A stretch of DNA of 64,000 nucleotides from Dallia pectoralis (GCA_029465975.1 CM055744.1:1426001-1490000); one strand, 5' to 3'; shown: positions 31,737 through 43,565, numbered from the stretch's first letter. The notes: a model not told the origin generated them from the sequence alone. Translations and numbers: made by a program.

Positions 31737-32325
31737 TAAATATAAATAACCATAACAGTGCATTAGGTAGATATGTTTATAAATATAAATTACCATAACA
31801 GTGCATTATGAATATAAATTACCATAACAGTGCCTGCATTAGTTAAATATGTTCATAAATATAAATAACCATAACAGTGCATTAGATAAATATGTTTGAA
31901 AATATAAATAACCATAACAGTGCATTAGATAAATATGTTTGTAAATATAAATAACCATAACAGTGCATTAGGTAAATATGTTTGTAAATATAAATAACCA
32001 TAACAGTGCATTAGGTAAATATGTTTGTAATTATAAATAACCATAACAGTGCATTAGGTAAATATAAATAATCATAACAGTGCCTGCATTAGTTAAATAT
32101 GTTTATAAATAAAAAATAACCATAACAGTGCATTGGATAAATATGTTTGAAAATATAAATAACCATAACAGTGCATTAGGTAAATATTTTTGTAAATATA
32201 AATAACCATACCAGTGCATTAGGTAAATATGTTTGTAAATATAAATAACCATAACAGTGCATTAGGTAAATATGTTTGTAAATATAAATAAGCATAACAG
32301 TGCGTGCATTAGTTAAATATGTTTT
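31737..32325 (+). repeat. 43-bp AT-rich minisatellite (about 13 copies)
   Basis: Unit: AAATATAAATAACCATAACA followed by GTGCATTAGGTAAATATGTT and TGT. Shorter variant units with GTGCCTGCATTAGTT occur near 31830, 32080 and 32300 at intervals of about 230 bp, pointing to a higher-order block of 5-6 units. The array ends directly before the GC-richer patch at 32330. Confidence 0.93.
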
Positions 32326-32329
32326 CAGA

Positions 32330-32790
32330 AACGTCCAGATTAAGGAGCTCTACCTGTGATCTCTAGACGCTGATCAACGCATTCTCATTGTTTTACAAGT
32401 TCATCATGGTAAAGGGGCGTACCGCAGCTAAGGTAAGTACCCGCCCCGTGGGCGTGTCTAGTCTCTGATCCAGCGCACCGTATCCACCCACATGTATCCA
32501 CCCATATGTATCCACCTGCCTGTGTGTCTCCCCCTCCAGTAGTCTACTGAGCCCCGGTGTGTTGCGCTGCGTGATTCAACTTGTGCAAACTCCTCTATTC
32601 CAAGGACTTAACCAACACTATCCAGGACAACTACAAACTGGAATTGGACGCATATGAATGAGACGAATATAGAGAACAGGAGACAAACATCCACATCTTA
32701 GTTTGATAACAAAGTTCATGTGGATCCTATAGCTTTGATGCGTTGGAATCGTGCAGAAGCTCCCATTCGCACACTGAGGACAGAAAATAA
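32330..32790 (+). promoter_or_regulatory. GC-richer unique patch; candidate upstream 5'UTR exon or promoter
   Basis: It differs from its AT-rich neighbours in base composition and is not repetitive. A strong donor, CTAAG|GTAAGTA, is at 32432/32433, and TTTTCAG occurs at 32323-32329. A second acceptor-like CTCCCCCTCCAG is at 32529-32540. GC boxes (CCGCCCC near 32441, GGGCGTG near 32450) are present. The location 4 kb upstream of the sema3f-like coding exon would suit a non-coding first exon. No open frame through it is convincing. This is inference only. Confidence 0.25.
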
Positions 32791-32905
32791 TTGCGTGTAG
32801 GATTTCATCCAATGCTTTTTAAATGATTTCATTGAATGCTTTTAATAGGATTTCATTCAATGCTTTTTAAATGATTTCATTGAATGCTTTTTAAATGACT
32901 CGCAG
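32780..32905 (+). repeat. About 25-bp tandem repeat (4 copies)
   Basis: GATTTCATTGAATGCTTTTT plus AAAT recurs four times with small changes (TCATCCAATG, TCATTCAATG). Confidence 0.8.
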
Positions 32906-33755
32906 CACTGAAAGAAGCACCATCTCGCCATGGCAATACTAACCGGGTAGGCACACATTTACTGTAAAGGCTTCATAATTAATAATTCATGTTTTATGCA
33001 TATAGGCTCAGTTTATTCTCTATTTAAATTATGAGTCATATGTGCGCGTGTAATTATTGATTCTAATAAGAGATTGCTATATTAAAGCACAATACAGTAG
33101 TTATTCAGTGAAACAATTAACAATTAAGGCCTATTGTCTATTTTGGCCAAGTAGTATTTACAGTCAATTTACTTTCAGTCCACTTAATTAAAAGGTATGT
33201 ATTCTTTGTGTAACCCAAAACAGTTTTCTGTTATCTGTGCATTATTATAACTACTACCACCCACATGTGTTTAATATTTTTGCATAATGGCTGCAGAAGG
33301 AAAAATATGATATTATTCCCTTTAGGAAACTGCTTGGTATTAGCCTTTTTTAACCTTTCTCCTGTCCCCCGGTGCATTCAGGCTGTTGTGGCAGCACTTA
33401 CATGATCTGTTCCTTTACTTTCATAAGTGTCACATGAAGTCGAAATAATATCTCTTGGGTTTCTTTTTACAACAACATGCTGTATAATCGTATTTGTTGC
33501 ATGTTAAACCATTTCAGACAGTCATTGTATTTATCTCTTTGTTTTGTTATAATAAGATCATTTCAGATTTGTATAAGTCAAACCCTCCCTGATGTTCTAT
33601 TGTTCATCATAGCTACTTTTAACCTCATGTTTATTCCAGGCATAATCCCATTCCTCAAGGTATAAGGTAGAATATCAGTGTCATTTAATATTTAGTCCAG
33701 TCACGCTTCAGTTTGGTTAAATGGAAGGTCTTTCATTTGAGATTTTACGGTGAGG
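32906..33755. other. No recognisable feature
   Basis: AT-rich unique-looking sequence; no gene signal. Confidence 0.4.
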
Positions 33756-33759
33756 GTTC

Positions 33760-34572
33760 ATCCTACCTGAAGGATTGAGGATCTCATTATCCTACCTGAA
33801 GGCTTGAGGATCTCATTATCCTACCTGAAGGATTGAGGATCTCATTATCCTACCTGAAGGGTTGAGAATCCCATTATCCTACCTGAAGGGTTGAGAATCC
33901 CATTATCCTACCTGAAGAGTTGAGAATCCCATTATCCTACCTGAAGAGTTGAGAATACCATTATCCTACCTGAAGGGTTGAGGATCCCATTATCCTACCT
34001 GAAGGGTTGAGAATCCCATTATCCTACCTGAAGAGTTGAGAATCCCATTATCCTACCTGAAGGGTTGAGGATCCCATTATCCTACCTGAAGGGTTGAGGA
34101 TCCCAATATCCTACCTGAAGGGTTGAGGATCTCATTATCCTACCTGAAGGGTTGAGGATCTCATTATCCTACCTGAAGGGTTGAGGATCTCATTATCCTA
34201 CCTGAAGGGTTGAGAATCCCATTATCCTACCTGAAGGGTTGAGAATCCCATTATCCTACCTGAAGAGTTGAGAATCCCATTATCCTACCTGAAGAGTTGA
34301 GAATCCCATTATCCTACCTGAAGAGTTGAGAATACCATTATCCTACCTGAAGGGTTGAGGATCCCATTATCCTACCTGAAGGGTTGAGAATCCCATTATC
34401 CTACCTGAAGAGTTGAGAATCCCATTATGCTACCTGAAGAGTTGAGAATACCATTATCCTACCTGAAGGGTTGAGGATCCCATTATCCTACCTGAAGGGT
34501 TGAGAATCCCATTATCCTACCTGAAGGGTTGAGGATCCCATTATCATACCTGAAGAGTTGAGGATCCCATTG
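33760..34572 (+). repeat. 29-bp minisatellite (about 28 copies)
   Basis: Unit: ATTATCCTACCTGAAGGGTT then GAGGATCCC. Variants AGAGTT, GAGAATCCC, GAGAATACC and GAGGATCTC recur in the same order in two blocks (about 33850-34020 and 34200-34400), so a longer block of several units was itself duplicated. Each unit includes CCTACCTGA and a GGATCC-like site. Nothing coding. Confidence 0.95.
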
Positions 34573-34960
34573 GGAACTTGATCCTAATTCCCTTAGTGGC
34601 ATCTTTTAATCCTCGATCTGAACAGTGCCATGCATGAGGGATTAGATCCCCAATCAAGACCCTGAAGTTGCCTTTATTATGGGCTCAAATGCCCATCAAT
34701 CAAAAGCATTCACACGATCTATACTGATGTAGTGTTCGGTTGAATAGGCATATCATTAGTATGAGACTATTAATGTAACTGGTAATACTAATTATGAACG
34801 TTGTCCTCACGTTATTGTCACCTAATTACGTTCAATGTCTACATGTTCAACAACATGCAGTACTAATTCATTGGTCATGAAGGAAACACTTAGATTGTTT
34901 CTTTTGTTAAGGGGTTGTAATAAGATAAGACAGCATTGTGCAGATGTAATGAATAGCGCT
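34573..34960. other. No recognisable feature
   Basis: Unique sequence between two minisatellites. Confidence 0.4.
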
Positions 34961-36207
34961 GAATGATTCATGTTTAGGGGAGACCCACGTGAATGATTCA
35001 CACATGTTTAGGGGAGACCCACGTGAATGATTCACACATGTTTAGGGGAGACCCACGTGAATGATTCACACATGTTTAGGGGAGACCCACGTGAATGATT
35101 CACACATGTTTAGGGGAGACCCACATGAATGATTCACACATGTTTAGGGGAGACCCACGTGAATGATTCACACATGTTTAGGGAGACCCAAATGATTCAC
35201 ACATGTTTAGGGAGACCCACGTGAATGATTCACACATGTTTAGGGAGACCCACGTGAATGATTCACACATGTTTAGGGAGACCCACGTGAATGATTCACA
35301 CATGTTTAGGGGGAGACCCACGTGAATGATTCACACATGTTTAGGGGAGAGACCCATGTTTAGGGAGACCCACGTGAATGATTCACACATGTTTAGTTTA
35401 GGGGAGACCCACGTGAATGATTCACACATGTTTAGGGAGACCCACGTGAATGATTCACACATGTTTAGGGATGATTCACACATGTTTAGGGGAGACCCAC
35501 GTGAATGATTCACACATGTTTAGGGAGACCCACGTGAATGATTCACACATGTTTAGGGAGACCCACGTGAATGATTCACACATGTTTATGAATTTCACAC
35601 ATGTTTAGGGAGACCCACGTGAATGATTCACACATGTTTAGGGGAGACCCACGTGAATGATTCACACATGTTTAGGGGAGACCCACGTGAATGATTCACA
35701 CATGTTTAGGGGAGACCCACGTGAATGATTCACACATGTTTAGGGGAGACCCACGTGAATGATTCACACATGTTTAGGGGAGACCCACGTGAATGATTCA
35801 CACATGTTTAGGGGAGACCCACGTGAATGATTCACACATGTTTAGGGGAGACCCACGTGAATGATTCACACATGTTTAGGGGAGACCCACGTGAATGATT
35901 CACACATGTTTAGGGGAGACCCATGTGAATGATTCACACATGTTTAGGGGAGACCCATGTGAATGATTCACACATGTTTAGGGGAGACCCACGTGAATGA
36001 TTCACACATGTTTAGGGGAGACCCATGTGAATGATTCACACATGTTTAGGGGAGACCCATGTGAATGATTCACACATGTTTAGGGCAGACCCATGTGAAT
36101 GATTCACACATGTTTAGGGGAAACCCATGTGAATGATTCACACATGTTTAGGGGAGACCCACGTGAATGATTCACACATGTTTAGGGGAGACCCATGTGA
36201 ATGATTC
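34961..36207 (+). repeat. 35-bp minisatellite carrying a CACGTG E-box per unit (about 35 copies)
   Basis: Unit: CACGTGAATGATTCACACAT then GTTTAGGGGAGACCC. Every full unit holds the palindromic E-box CACGTG or its CpG-decayed form CATGTG, and TGATTCA, which resembles an AP-1-type site. In the middle (35160-35640) units with GGG in place of GGGG and several partial units occur; towards the 3' end (after 35920) CATGTG becomes the majority. The array ends at a GC-rich border (CGCGTAGTCCCGGCCGCGCC) about 340 bp before the splice acceptor of the sema3f-like exon. Confidence 0.95.
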
Positions 36208-36546
36208 GCGTAGTCCCGGCCGCGCCCCAGAAATTCCGCTTGGAGTTCTGTTGAGTCTAGTCAACATGCAGGGATTATCACTTGCCTGGAAAGACAAGTG
36301 CCAGATTCAACCTGCAGCCTTTCCCTTTGTACGACATTTCTGACACAAAGATGTGGATTTTGGATGAGTAGTTCCTTCACATGGATGCATGTTGTTGTAG
36401 TTCAGTTACATCACTTAGTTCCTTTCTGTAGCCTAATGGCAGTCTATATCTGACCATTGTTTCAATTTCAGAAGGAGTTAGTTGTAGCACTGTGCACTAT
36501 GCTCCCGGTGTTCATACAAAGCTGATAATCCTGTTTATCTTCTCAG
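36208..36546 (+). promoter_or_regulatory. Sequence immediately upstream of the sema3f-like exon, with splice acceptor
   Basis: It contains GC-box-like GGCCGCGCCCC at 36218-36228 and a pyrimidine-rich run CTGTTTATCTTCTCAG ending at 36546, a good splice acceptor. If the acceptor is used, a non-coding exon lies further upstream; if transcription starts here, the GC-rich border would be the promoter. The sequence does not decide between these. Confidence 0.35.
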
Positions 36547-36704
36547 GTACCTGGATTCTCTCTCCTCCTCTGTGTCTGGAAGACGGACCATGCTGTGGGA
36601 CAAACTATGGTGGCTGTCCACCTTGCTGGTTCTGTCTGCTGAAACACTGGCCACACTGCCCAATGAGCCCCTCTCTGCCCCTCGGGTTTTCCTATCCTTC
36701 AAAG
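36547..36704 (+). CDS. sema3f: Class 3 semaphorin, first coding exon (sema3f-like)
   Basis: Translation from the ATG at 36590 gives a 38-residue start, with MLWDKLWWLSTLLVLSAETL as a hydrophobic signal peptide, then ATLPNEPLSAPRVFLSFK. The APRVxLSFK motif is the conserved beginning of the mature N-terminus of Sema3F proteins just before the sema domain (usually ...RVxLSFKEL). The exon ends AAAG|GTGAGA at 36704/36705. This phase-1 donor would let G join AG of the next exon to make the expected Glu. An acceptor (TTCTCAG) lies at 36546, so 36547-36589 is 5'UTR. Class 3 semaphorins are secreted guidance proteins acting through neuropilin/plexin receptors. The next exon (sema domain start) is not in the window, so the first coding intron exceeds 27 kb if the gene is intact. 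An in-frame ATG six codons upstream (36572) is possible, but the one at 36590 starts the signal peptide directly. The paralogue (a or b copy) cannot be settled here. Confidence 0.75.
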
Positions 36705-39001
36705 GTGAGACAGACTCACGCTTTTGTATATGTTGCCTAGGTCTTCTGTGTTTCACTGTGACTTTGGATATGATTACTCTGTTTGCTATTTGTAGCGGTT
36801 GTGTTGCCTTGGTGTACATTTTCACAGACAATAGTTTGGGCTTTGCTCTTGGTGAAAGTAGATTAAGGGCACAATGGGCAAGCATACGCTTGGCACAGCC
36901 TGGTGTCGGTCACAGTTTTTGTCACACAATATTTATCTGCTGAGAGAGATTGGTTGAGAGATTAGTGAAGAGATGAAGTGCTGTTTGTGTCCACAGTTCA
37001 GGACCAGGGAGCTAATTTTCATTAAACAAACTAACCTACTGATGCCCTTCTGAAATGTAATTGGATTTAACAACCTAATTGGAAGGCACACCTTCATTCA
37101 ATGCCACACGAGGCCCTGCCGATGATGTGGTGTAGGTGTGCGTAACATCACCTCTGATGCTTGGTCAGTCCCATTGTTGGCCCCATTACAATAGGATTGT
37201 CAGGCCCATCCGCTAGATGAACACTGGTGTTGAGCTCAATGGAGAGGAGGCCACCCAAAGCCTCCAGAGGACCTGAAATACACAGTAACTGTAATAGGAG
37301 ATGGAGGAGATTCTGTCCTTTTAGTTTTTCTTCCCATGCAAGTTATGTGGAGTTTGGCAACATGTTACCTGCCCTTGGCGCTAATGTTTTTCTTTGACTC
37401 TGACACTGTCTCTCAGACTCTCTGTCACTCTGTCTCTCAGACACTCTGTCACTCTGTCTCTCAGACTCTCTCTGTCACTCTGTCTCTCAGACTCTCTGTC
37501 TCTCAGACTCTCTGTCACTCTGTCTCTCAGACTCTCTGTCTCTCAGACTCTCTGTCACTCTGTCTCTCTGATTCTCTGTCACTCTCTTATAGGCTTTCTG
37601 ACACTTTGTACCTCAAACTTTCTACCACAATGATTCTTTGACTTTAACACTCCGTCTTGCTGACACTCTGACACATTGTCTCAAAAACTCTCTTTTCCTC
37701 TTAACTTTCCAATTTATTTCACTCCCGAATCAAGTTTTTTTCACAACTCACTGGTTTTTTTAGTTTCACAGTTGCACTACTCTAAATTGGTAATTTCTTT
37801 CAAATATCCTTTAGATTAGTTTCTTTTTGTCTTTGATTGGTTTTTGCGAGACCTATTATGCTTGACAGAGCAATTCCCTTTTGTTGGCGACTGGCATTGA
37901 ACAAGAGCAGCACATTTTCCAATTCTGCTAATGTGGCCCATGCTGAGGGCAATACATTTTAAATGTGCCCATATTGAATGCCTTATAGACCTTGGTGAGC
38001 CAAGTAATTTGCTACACATTTTACAAAATGTGGGGACAACATTCATTGGACCTTTCCGGTGTGGCCTGGGGCGTCAAAATAAGTGTATTGAAACTCTCAA
38101 AAATGTAGCTCTACTCTTTTTCCAGTTTTAATGTGCCAAGCTCTACACTGCACCTTGCTCCACACTGGTTTCTGCATGCATAGGCTGCCTATACCTTTCT
38201 AATAGAGCAGGTATGCATTGTGGATAGTTGCCAAAATCTGGCTTCTAACTCCAGGCATTGGAGTAGTTAAAACAACTTGTGTGGTCTAATTGTCCAACCA
38301 TATTCTTTTTGTCTGTTCATTGGTCTATTGGCATACAGTAAGTAATGTTTAAAAATACGTCTCATAAGGTGGATGTATAAAAACACAAGCACAGACATTA
38401 CATTCACGTAAATAGCGGATGTGTGGAGAAAATTATTTAAAAGGTTTGGTTGTTCGTGATGCTGCATTGCATTTATCAGATGAGGAGTGTTTGAAGACTG
38501 ACAGTTGCGTGGAGACCTTGTCTGTCTGTAAACTATTAGGAAACATGAGCTTTCAGACCAGTAGACTCTGGCCTGCCAGACCTACGTATTTAATGTTTAA
38601 TAGAGGCATTTTACAGTTATTCACACAAAACTCTATTCATGTTAGTTCATGTTTTCATTGACTGTATTTGGTCACAGATTAGTGAGTGTACGTTTCACAT
38701 GGTCAAATTATTTTCTTAAATCTCTTATCTTCTTACGTTTTTTTCTTCCTGAGCGGAGAGAGAAAATCTTCTGCATGGGTGAAAGCTTTAAGGATTTACA
38801 TGCTAAACGATGTCCCAGAAGGGCGAGACAAGCCACATGGTTTCCATCACATATCTCCATTTTGACATGACAGCTGATTCAATGCTTTTTAAGTGAATAA
38901 TAATATTTATTAGTAATAATAATAATGTGTCTTACATCAGCTTCATAAGTGATTACTTTCTATACCTTGTGACAGCAGAAGTGTCTCCTAATCGTCAGAT
39001 G
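36705..39001 (+). other. Proximal part of sema3f-like intron 1
   Basis: No exon recognised. It contains the CT-rich simple repeat at 37395-37590. The short frames near 37816-38131 and 38419-38870 have no recognised domain. Confidence 0.45.
37395..37590 (+). repeat. CT-rich simple/tandem repeat
   Basis: Units of CTGTCTCTCAGACTCTCTGT and CACT alternate irregularly, about ten in all, grading into degenerate copies to 37680. Pyrimidine-rich on the plus strand. Confidence 0.85.
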
Positions 39002-39306
39002 TGTAACAACTAGTATGTCTTTTTGTACTGTTCTCACCTTTTCCTTCAGGTTGGTTTGGGTTAATTATGCACACCTGGTTTGGGGTTGATAATTAGGAGG
39101 TGTATGTAAGTCACTGGGTGTGGTTGGCTTCTCATTATTTCAATGTTACGTCAGTGTTTAGGTGAGTGTTTGGTGTTAGCTGTGTAAGCCGCCAACTATG
39201 CGCAATTTGATTTCATGCACAGTTTAATGTTTTCCGTTCGTTGTTGTGTTTGTTTTAATATATAAAAACCCATGGAACGTGATACGCTCTGCGTCCGTTC
39301 GTAACA
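39002..39306 (+). mobile_element. Solo LTR with perfect 5-bp target duplication
   Basis: It starts TGTAACAACTAG and ends GTTCGTAACA. AGATG precedes it (38997-39001) and follows it (39307-39311) exactly. TG...CA termini, 305-bp length and the 5-bp duplication define a solo LTR. Internal features are weak: a TATATAAAAACC block near 39260 and no clear AATAAA. Sequence layout (TTAATTATGCACACCTGG in the 5' half) is like the Gypsy-type LTRs elsewhere in the window. Confidence 0.85.
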
Positions 39307-39659
39307 AGATGCTAATATTAAATATACACTGTATCTTTTGATATATAGTTACATTGAATAACCTTGTCCTATTAGCAATGCGTATTAAAAAGTCCTATCA
39401 AGTGACGGTGGTACAGCCTGAAGTGAGGTCTATAAAGCAGCTAGCGAGCCACTGAGGACAGGTTTTTCAGTCTAACTTATCGCCCATGATAAGGGAATAT
39501 TAGAGAGCAGCTAAGGGTAAAGGAATGTACACGAGACTCCCACACCGCTTCAGCCGTAAAGCCTGAATCTGAGAAGCTAAAAAAGGTTGTACAAACAGAT
39601 TTGGCATTTACAACGTTATACTGCACCTTACGCAAACGCTGAAGCACCGTCGGAGAAAA

Positions 39660-39870
39660 TAATTCTCTCAATTACAGTCCCACACACATTAGTGCACATG
39701 CTCACAATTAAAATAAATAAATAATAATAATAAATAAATAATGCTCTCAATTACAGTCCCACACACATTAGTGCACATGCTCACAATTAAAATAAATAAA
39801 TAATAATAATAATAATAATAAATAAATAATGCTCTCAATTACAGTCCCACACACATTAGTGCACATGCTC
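39660..39870 (+). repeat. About 80-90 bp tandem repeat with (AAT)n linkers (about 2.5 copies)
   Basis: CTCTCAATTACAGTCCCACA followed by CACATTAGTGCACATGCTCAC occurs three times (near 39663, 39744, 39833), separated by AATAAATAATAATAAT runs of differing length. Confidence 0.9.
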
Positions 39871-40600
39871 ACATTCTATAAACGTCCTTTTCCAAGTGCT
39901 CATTGTTGGGTTGTTAGCCATCAAGTGTTAAGTTTATAAAGATGAAAATGGGACTTCAAATAGCAGAGGGTGTTTACAGACTTCCTTTAGAAATGTTATG
40001 TTTAAGTTGCTTGATTTAGTTTTTTGTTGGTGCATGGTGGAAATTGCAGAATTGTGCTGGATATTATCATGCTTTTTTATTGTATTATTATTAGCTCTAT
40101 TCATTTTCATGTATTTTTTCAGACTTGTTTCAGCCTCCGTGGGAAAACCTCCTATTATTATCTTCAAACATGCCGTATAATTACAGTTCTATTTCAAGGT
40201 GCAGAGTTCCTTGTGGGTCATGACCCCTCAAAACAGGAGCCAGTCACACTTGGGCTTAACTACCTCAACTGCTTGGGCACCCAGTGAAAACGGAGTGTAT
40301 TATCTAGTAATAGCTTGTTACGATAATCTTCTGTCACATTCGAAAGTAATTAAAATATTTTTTTTCTATGTGGTTCAGGGTGAAACACCTGGAAACAGAC
40401 CTTGTGGTGAACAAGGGAGTAAATAATTATGGACATTGTAATGCGATACTTTTGCAATGAAGCCCTGCATTCACTTTTACTCATATACTAAGTTTTAGCA
40501 TGCTAGCTTATAGCATAGCCTTTCAGTGGACGTTTGGACTAGTCATTATGCTAAGACTAATTAGCATTGATTTAAATGAATAAAGATAAATTACACATAT
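39871..40600. other. No recognisable gene
   Basis: AT-rich; the overlapping short frames at 39934-40426 show no domain and are open by chance. Confidence 0.4.
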
Positions 40601-40619
40601 TTTGCCACAGTAGTATCTG

Positions 40620-40905
40620 CTTTGTCATCTGTATCCAATACAACACTCAAGATGTTGTTGTTAACACTGGTAAATTGGAAATGACATCAGTCTCACTGGG
40701 ACCAGCTTATCCAAAAGCCCCCAGTAGGCTAATTCCCTCTTTACTATCTAAGTACCTTATCATTTGTATGTTATGTATGTATTCATTATTGTATTTGATT
40801 TTAACTTATTCATGTGTAACTGAACGTGATGTCAGTCAATTGCTTTGCCTTTGGCCAGTCACCGTATCTTAATCATCTCACCCGGTTAAATAAAGGTGAA
40901 ATGTA
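40620..40905 (+). mobile_element. LINE 3'UTR fragment
   Basis: It ends CACCCGGTTAAATAAAGGTGAAA near 40900, the 3' tail typical of the LINE family whose minus-strand copy ends near 1380 (ACCTGGTAAAATAAAGGT). The upstream TTGTATGTTATGTATGTATTC-like sequence fits a LINE 3'UTR. No ORF2 remains. Confidence 0.5.
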
Positions 40906-43565
40906 TTTGAGTTAATCTGACTGCGGAAGTAGATAAGAGATTTCTTTAAATCAGGCCAGTACGAACCTCAAGGATACTTCAACTTCCTCTTGCTCTTTAT
41001 CTTTTTTCGTGACAATGTAAGGCGTACATTTTATCACAGCAGCACAAAGAGTCAGTGTTAGCTAACCTTTCCTGTCAAATCTCTCAGGGCAGAAGATATT
41101 TAGAGGTCATGCAGGGATACGTTAGAATAAATTTTTGCCTCACTTTTTCCCATAAATGAAGCATGCAGCAAACTTGACCTAGTATTCAATCAGTGTCTCC
41201 TCGGTCTGCTTTTACAATAGCACAGCTTCGCAAGCTGGAGGGACGAGGGTGGAGAGAGAGGAATGTCTAATCGTGGTTAAATGCTTGGCTGGAGGTGTAG
41301 TCTATGGTTGATACGCAGACGGGTCAACTGAGATGAAAGCATCATGCCAGTCCATTAGTGCGCCATTTGACTGACAGCCGGCCTAAGGCTAAGCTTTCCA
41401 CCCCCGCTGTCTGTCTCAGAAACAGCGAGGGAGAGGCACAGAGTGAGTGGAGAGAGACGGCAACAGAGTGAGAGAGATAGAGAGAGAGAGATGACCAGCC
41501 AGGAAAAAAATACAAGAGAGTGATAGGGTAGGAGGTTGCAGTTAGCTTTCTGTATTCGGAAGAACAATTGGAATGTGTGTGTGTGAGAGAGTCTTGACAT
41601 GCGATGATCAGACGGAGAGTAAGATGCCCATCCCAGGCTGGCAGAGTTTATCTCCCTTCATCTTTAACTCCCAGGCTCCTAGGTTTCATTTATTTGGGTC
41701 ATTTGTGACACTGGAGCCACAGCTAAGTGCCCGCGAGTCGGGGCCACACCAGAAGAGGCCTTCAGCGGTCAATGAGCCTATGAAAGCTTATCTGCACCCT
41801 ACCTGGCTAAGAGACAACCCAGACACAGGGCTACTACTGTGCCAAGCAGGCAGTACAAAACCTGATGTCATTTTCCCAATGAGACTTGAAACCAAAACTT
41901 ACTTTTTACTATTTTCCTCTGTAACAGTTCTCTCAGATTTGGTTTTTCTCTGCCAGTCACTTGGGATAGATACACGCCTCTGCCTTTCTATACTTAGGTT
42001 TAGACGGCGTTAAGCTTCGCAATGGTTTAACAGTCACCAGAGACTGTTAATTGTGCTGAGACTGTTAAGGTCTGCATATTGTGATATCGCGTGGTTTGTT
42101 TTATTAGCAGATTGCTTTTCGAGCTTGTTTGATTAGGCAGTCTAAACCATTGATTTAATGTGTGCAGGCGCTGTCACTATGTGACCAAAAGATCACACAC
42201 AGACCCAACAGAATAATCTTAAATGTCTGCATTAGATTAGATTTGCATACTCCAACCTCCACAACACAGGTACCTCACGCCTCCTGGTACAGGAAGCCCT
42301 GGCTGTTGAGTAAGGCTGCAGAATGCACCCGCCTGCTGTGCCATATCGAGCAATTTAGGTGTGTCCACGCCCACACGATAAACGTAACTTGCTGTGTACT
42401 TCAGCGATCACTGTGCTCCCCTTAGTTCTGTGTCGTTCATGTCTCTGGTGTTTAACAAATAGGGTGCCAGCAGTAGTATATGTAAGGCGGTTGTGAAACG
42501 CAAATGCTGTTACCTCTGTGTCTCTCTCCAGATGCACGCTGCTTCCCGGCAACCTCTGCTGTGTCGGATTTGTGCTGTCAAACTGTGATTATTTAAGAAG
42601 GGATAACAGGAGGTGGCAGCTCCAGCACTATATATAGTGTCCCAACTGTCTCAGCTCCTCTGTATATATATATATACTTCTCGTCCTGCTTTCTTTCCAG
42701 TTGGTAAGTGGTTGGCAGTGGGTGGCCGGTAGGGGATTACCTTGTGTGCCATCCATAGTGTGGGCATCCGGCTTTAACACGCGCCCGATGGGAAAGGGGA
42801 GACGGCCGCTATGTCTCTGAAGTGACCAGACATTTGTGGGGGGAGCTTGTGGGTTGGGGGCATGTTGGGGGCATGTTTGGGGGGGTAGAGTACTTTGACG
42901 CACCGGCTCCTCCAGAGTGATGACGTCACGATAACTAGTATCATAAGCCTGAGGAACAACAGAGGGTGTCTTTTTGTTATGTTCTTCATCTTCTTATGTC
43001 CGGTTGTTAATGATGATCTCTCTACTCACATATTTATACCAGGAATCTATGAACCCGCTCCCTGCCTCATGCCAAATGAATTCATAGTCTTTAAAAGAAT
43101 TACTCAAAGCATTTCAAAAGATTATTTTCATTCAAGGGCTAGGGAGAGCAAATTAAAAGCTGATGGCGTTTACACAAGACTGATCAGAGTACATAGTATT
43201 CGCAGGCAACGACGACGAGGTGGAGCCCAAAACCAAATCCATACCCCCATTGCACTCAGTCTCCGGTTCTAAAGGAACATCCTCCTTATGTAATCATCCT
43301 GCGTTTTTATTCTTCTCAATCTGTGGCTTTCGGATAATCCGGCATTTTAATCAGAGTCAGGGCAGTGCACTGGGGAAATTGGGATTGGCTCATGCTAGGG
43401 GTCAGCTCGTCAGCCCGTCTAATGTAGGCTGGCCTATAGGAAAGACTACAGAGATGACGGCACTACGGCGGAACAGGAACACAAAACGAGACGAACAGGC
43501 AAAACGCAAGAAAGACAGATGGACAGACAGAAAAAACTGAAAGGCAAACAGAGGAGGCATTAAGT
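40906..43565. other. 2.7 kb without recognisable gene
   Basis: Presumed intronic. A GAGA-rich tract lies at 41440-41500 and a (TA)n at 42662-42675. The open frames at 41573-42013 and 42895-43272 have no recognised domain or splice context. Confidence 0.4.

Noticed and set aside
34961..36207. CRISPR-like or bacterial repeat cluster
   Set aside because: Units are contiguous, there are no spacers and no cas genes; the context is fish DNA.
41573..42013. 146-codon open frame
   Set aside because: No similarity to a known family that I can see, no splice sites in frame; treated as chance.
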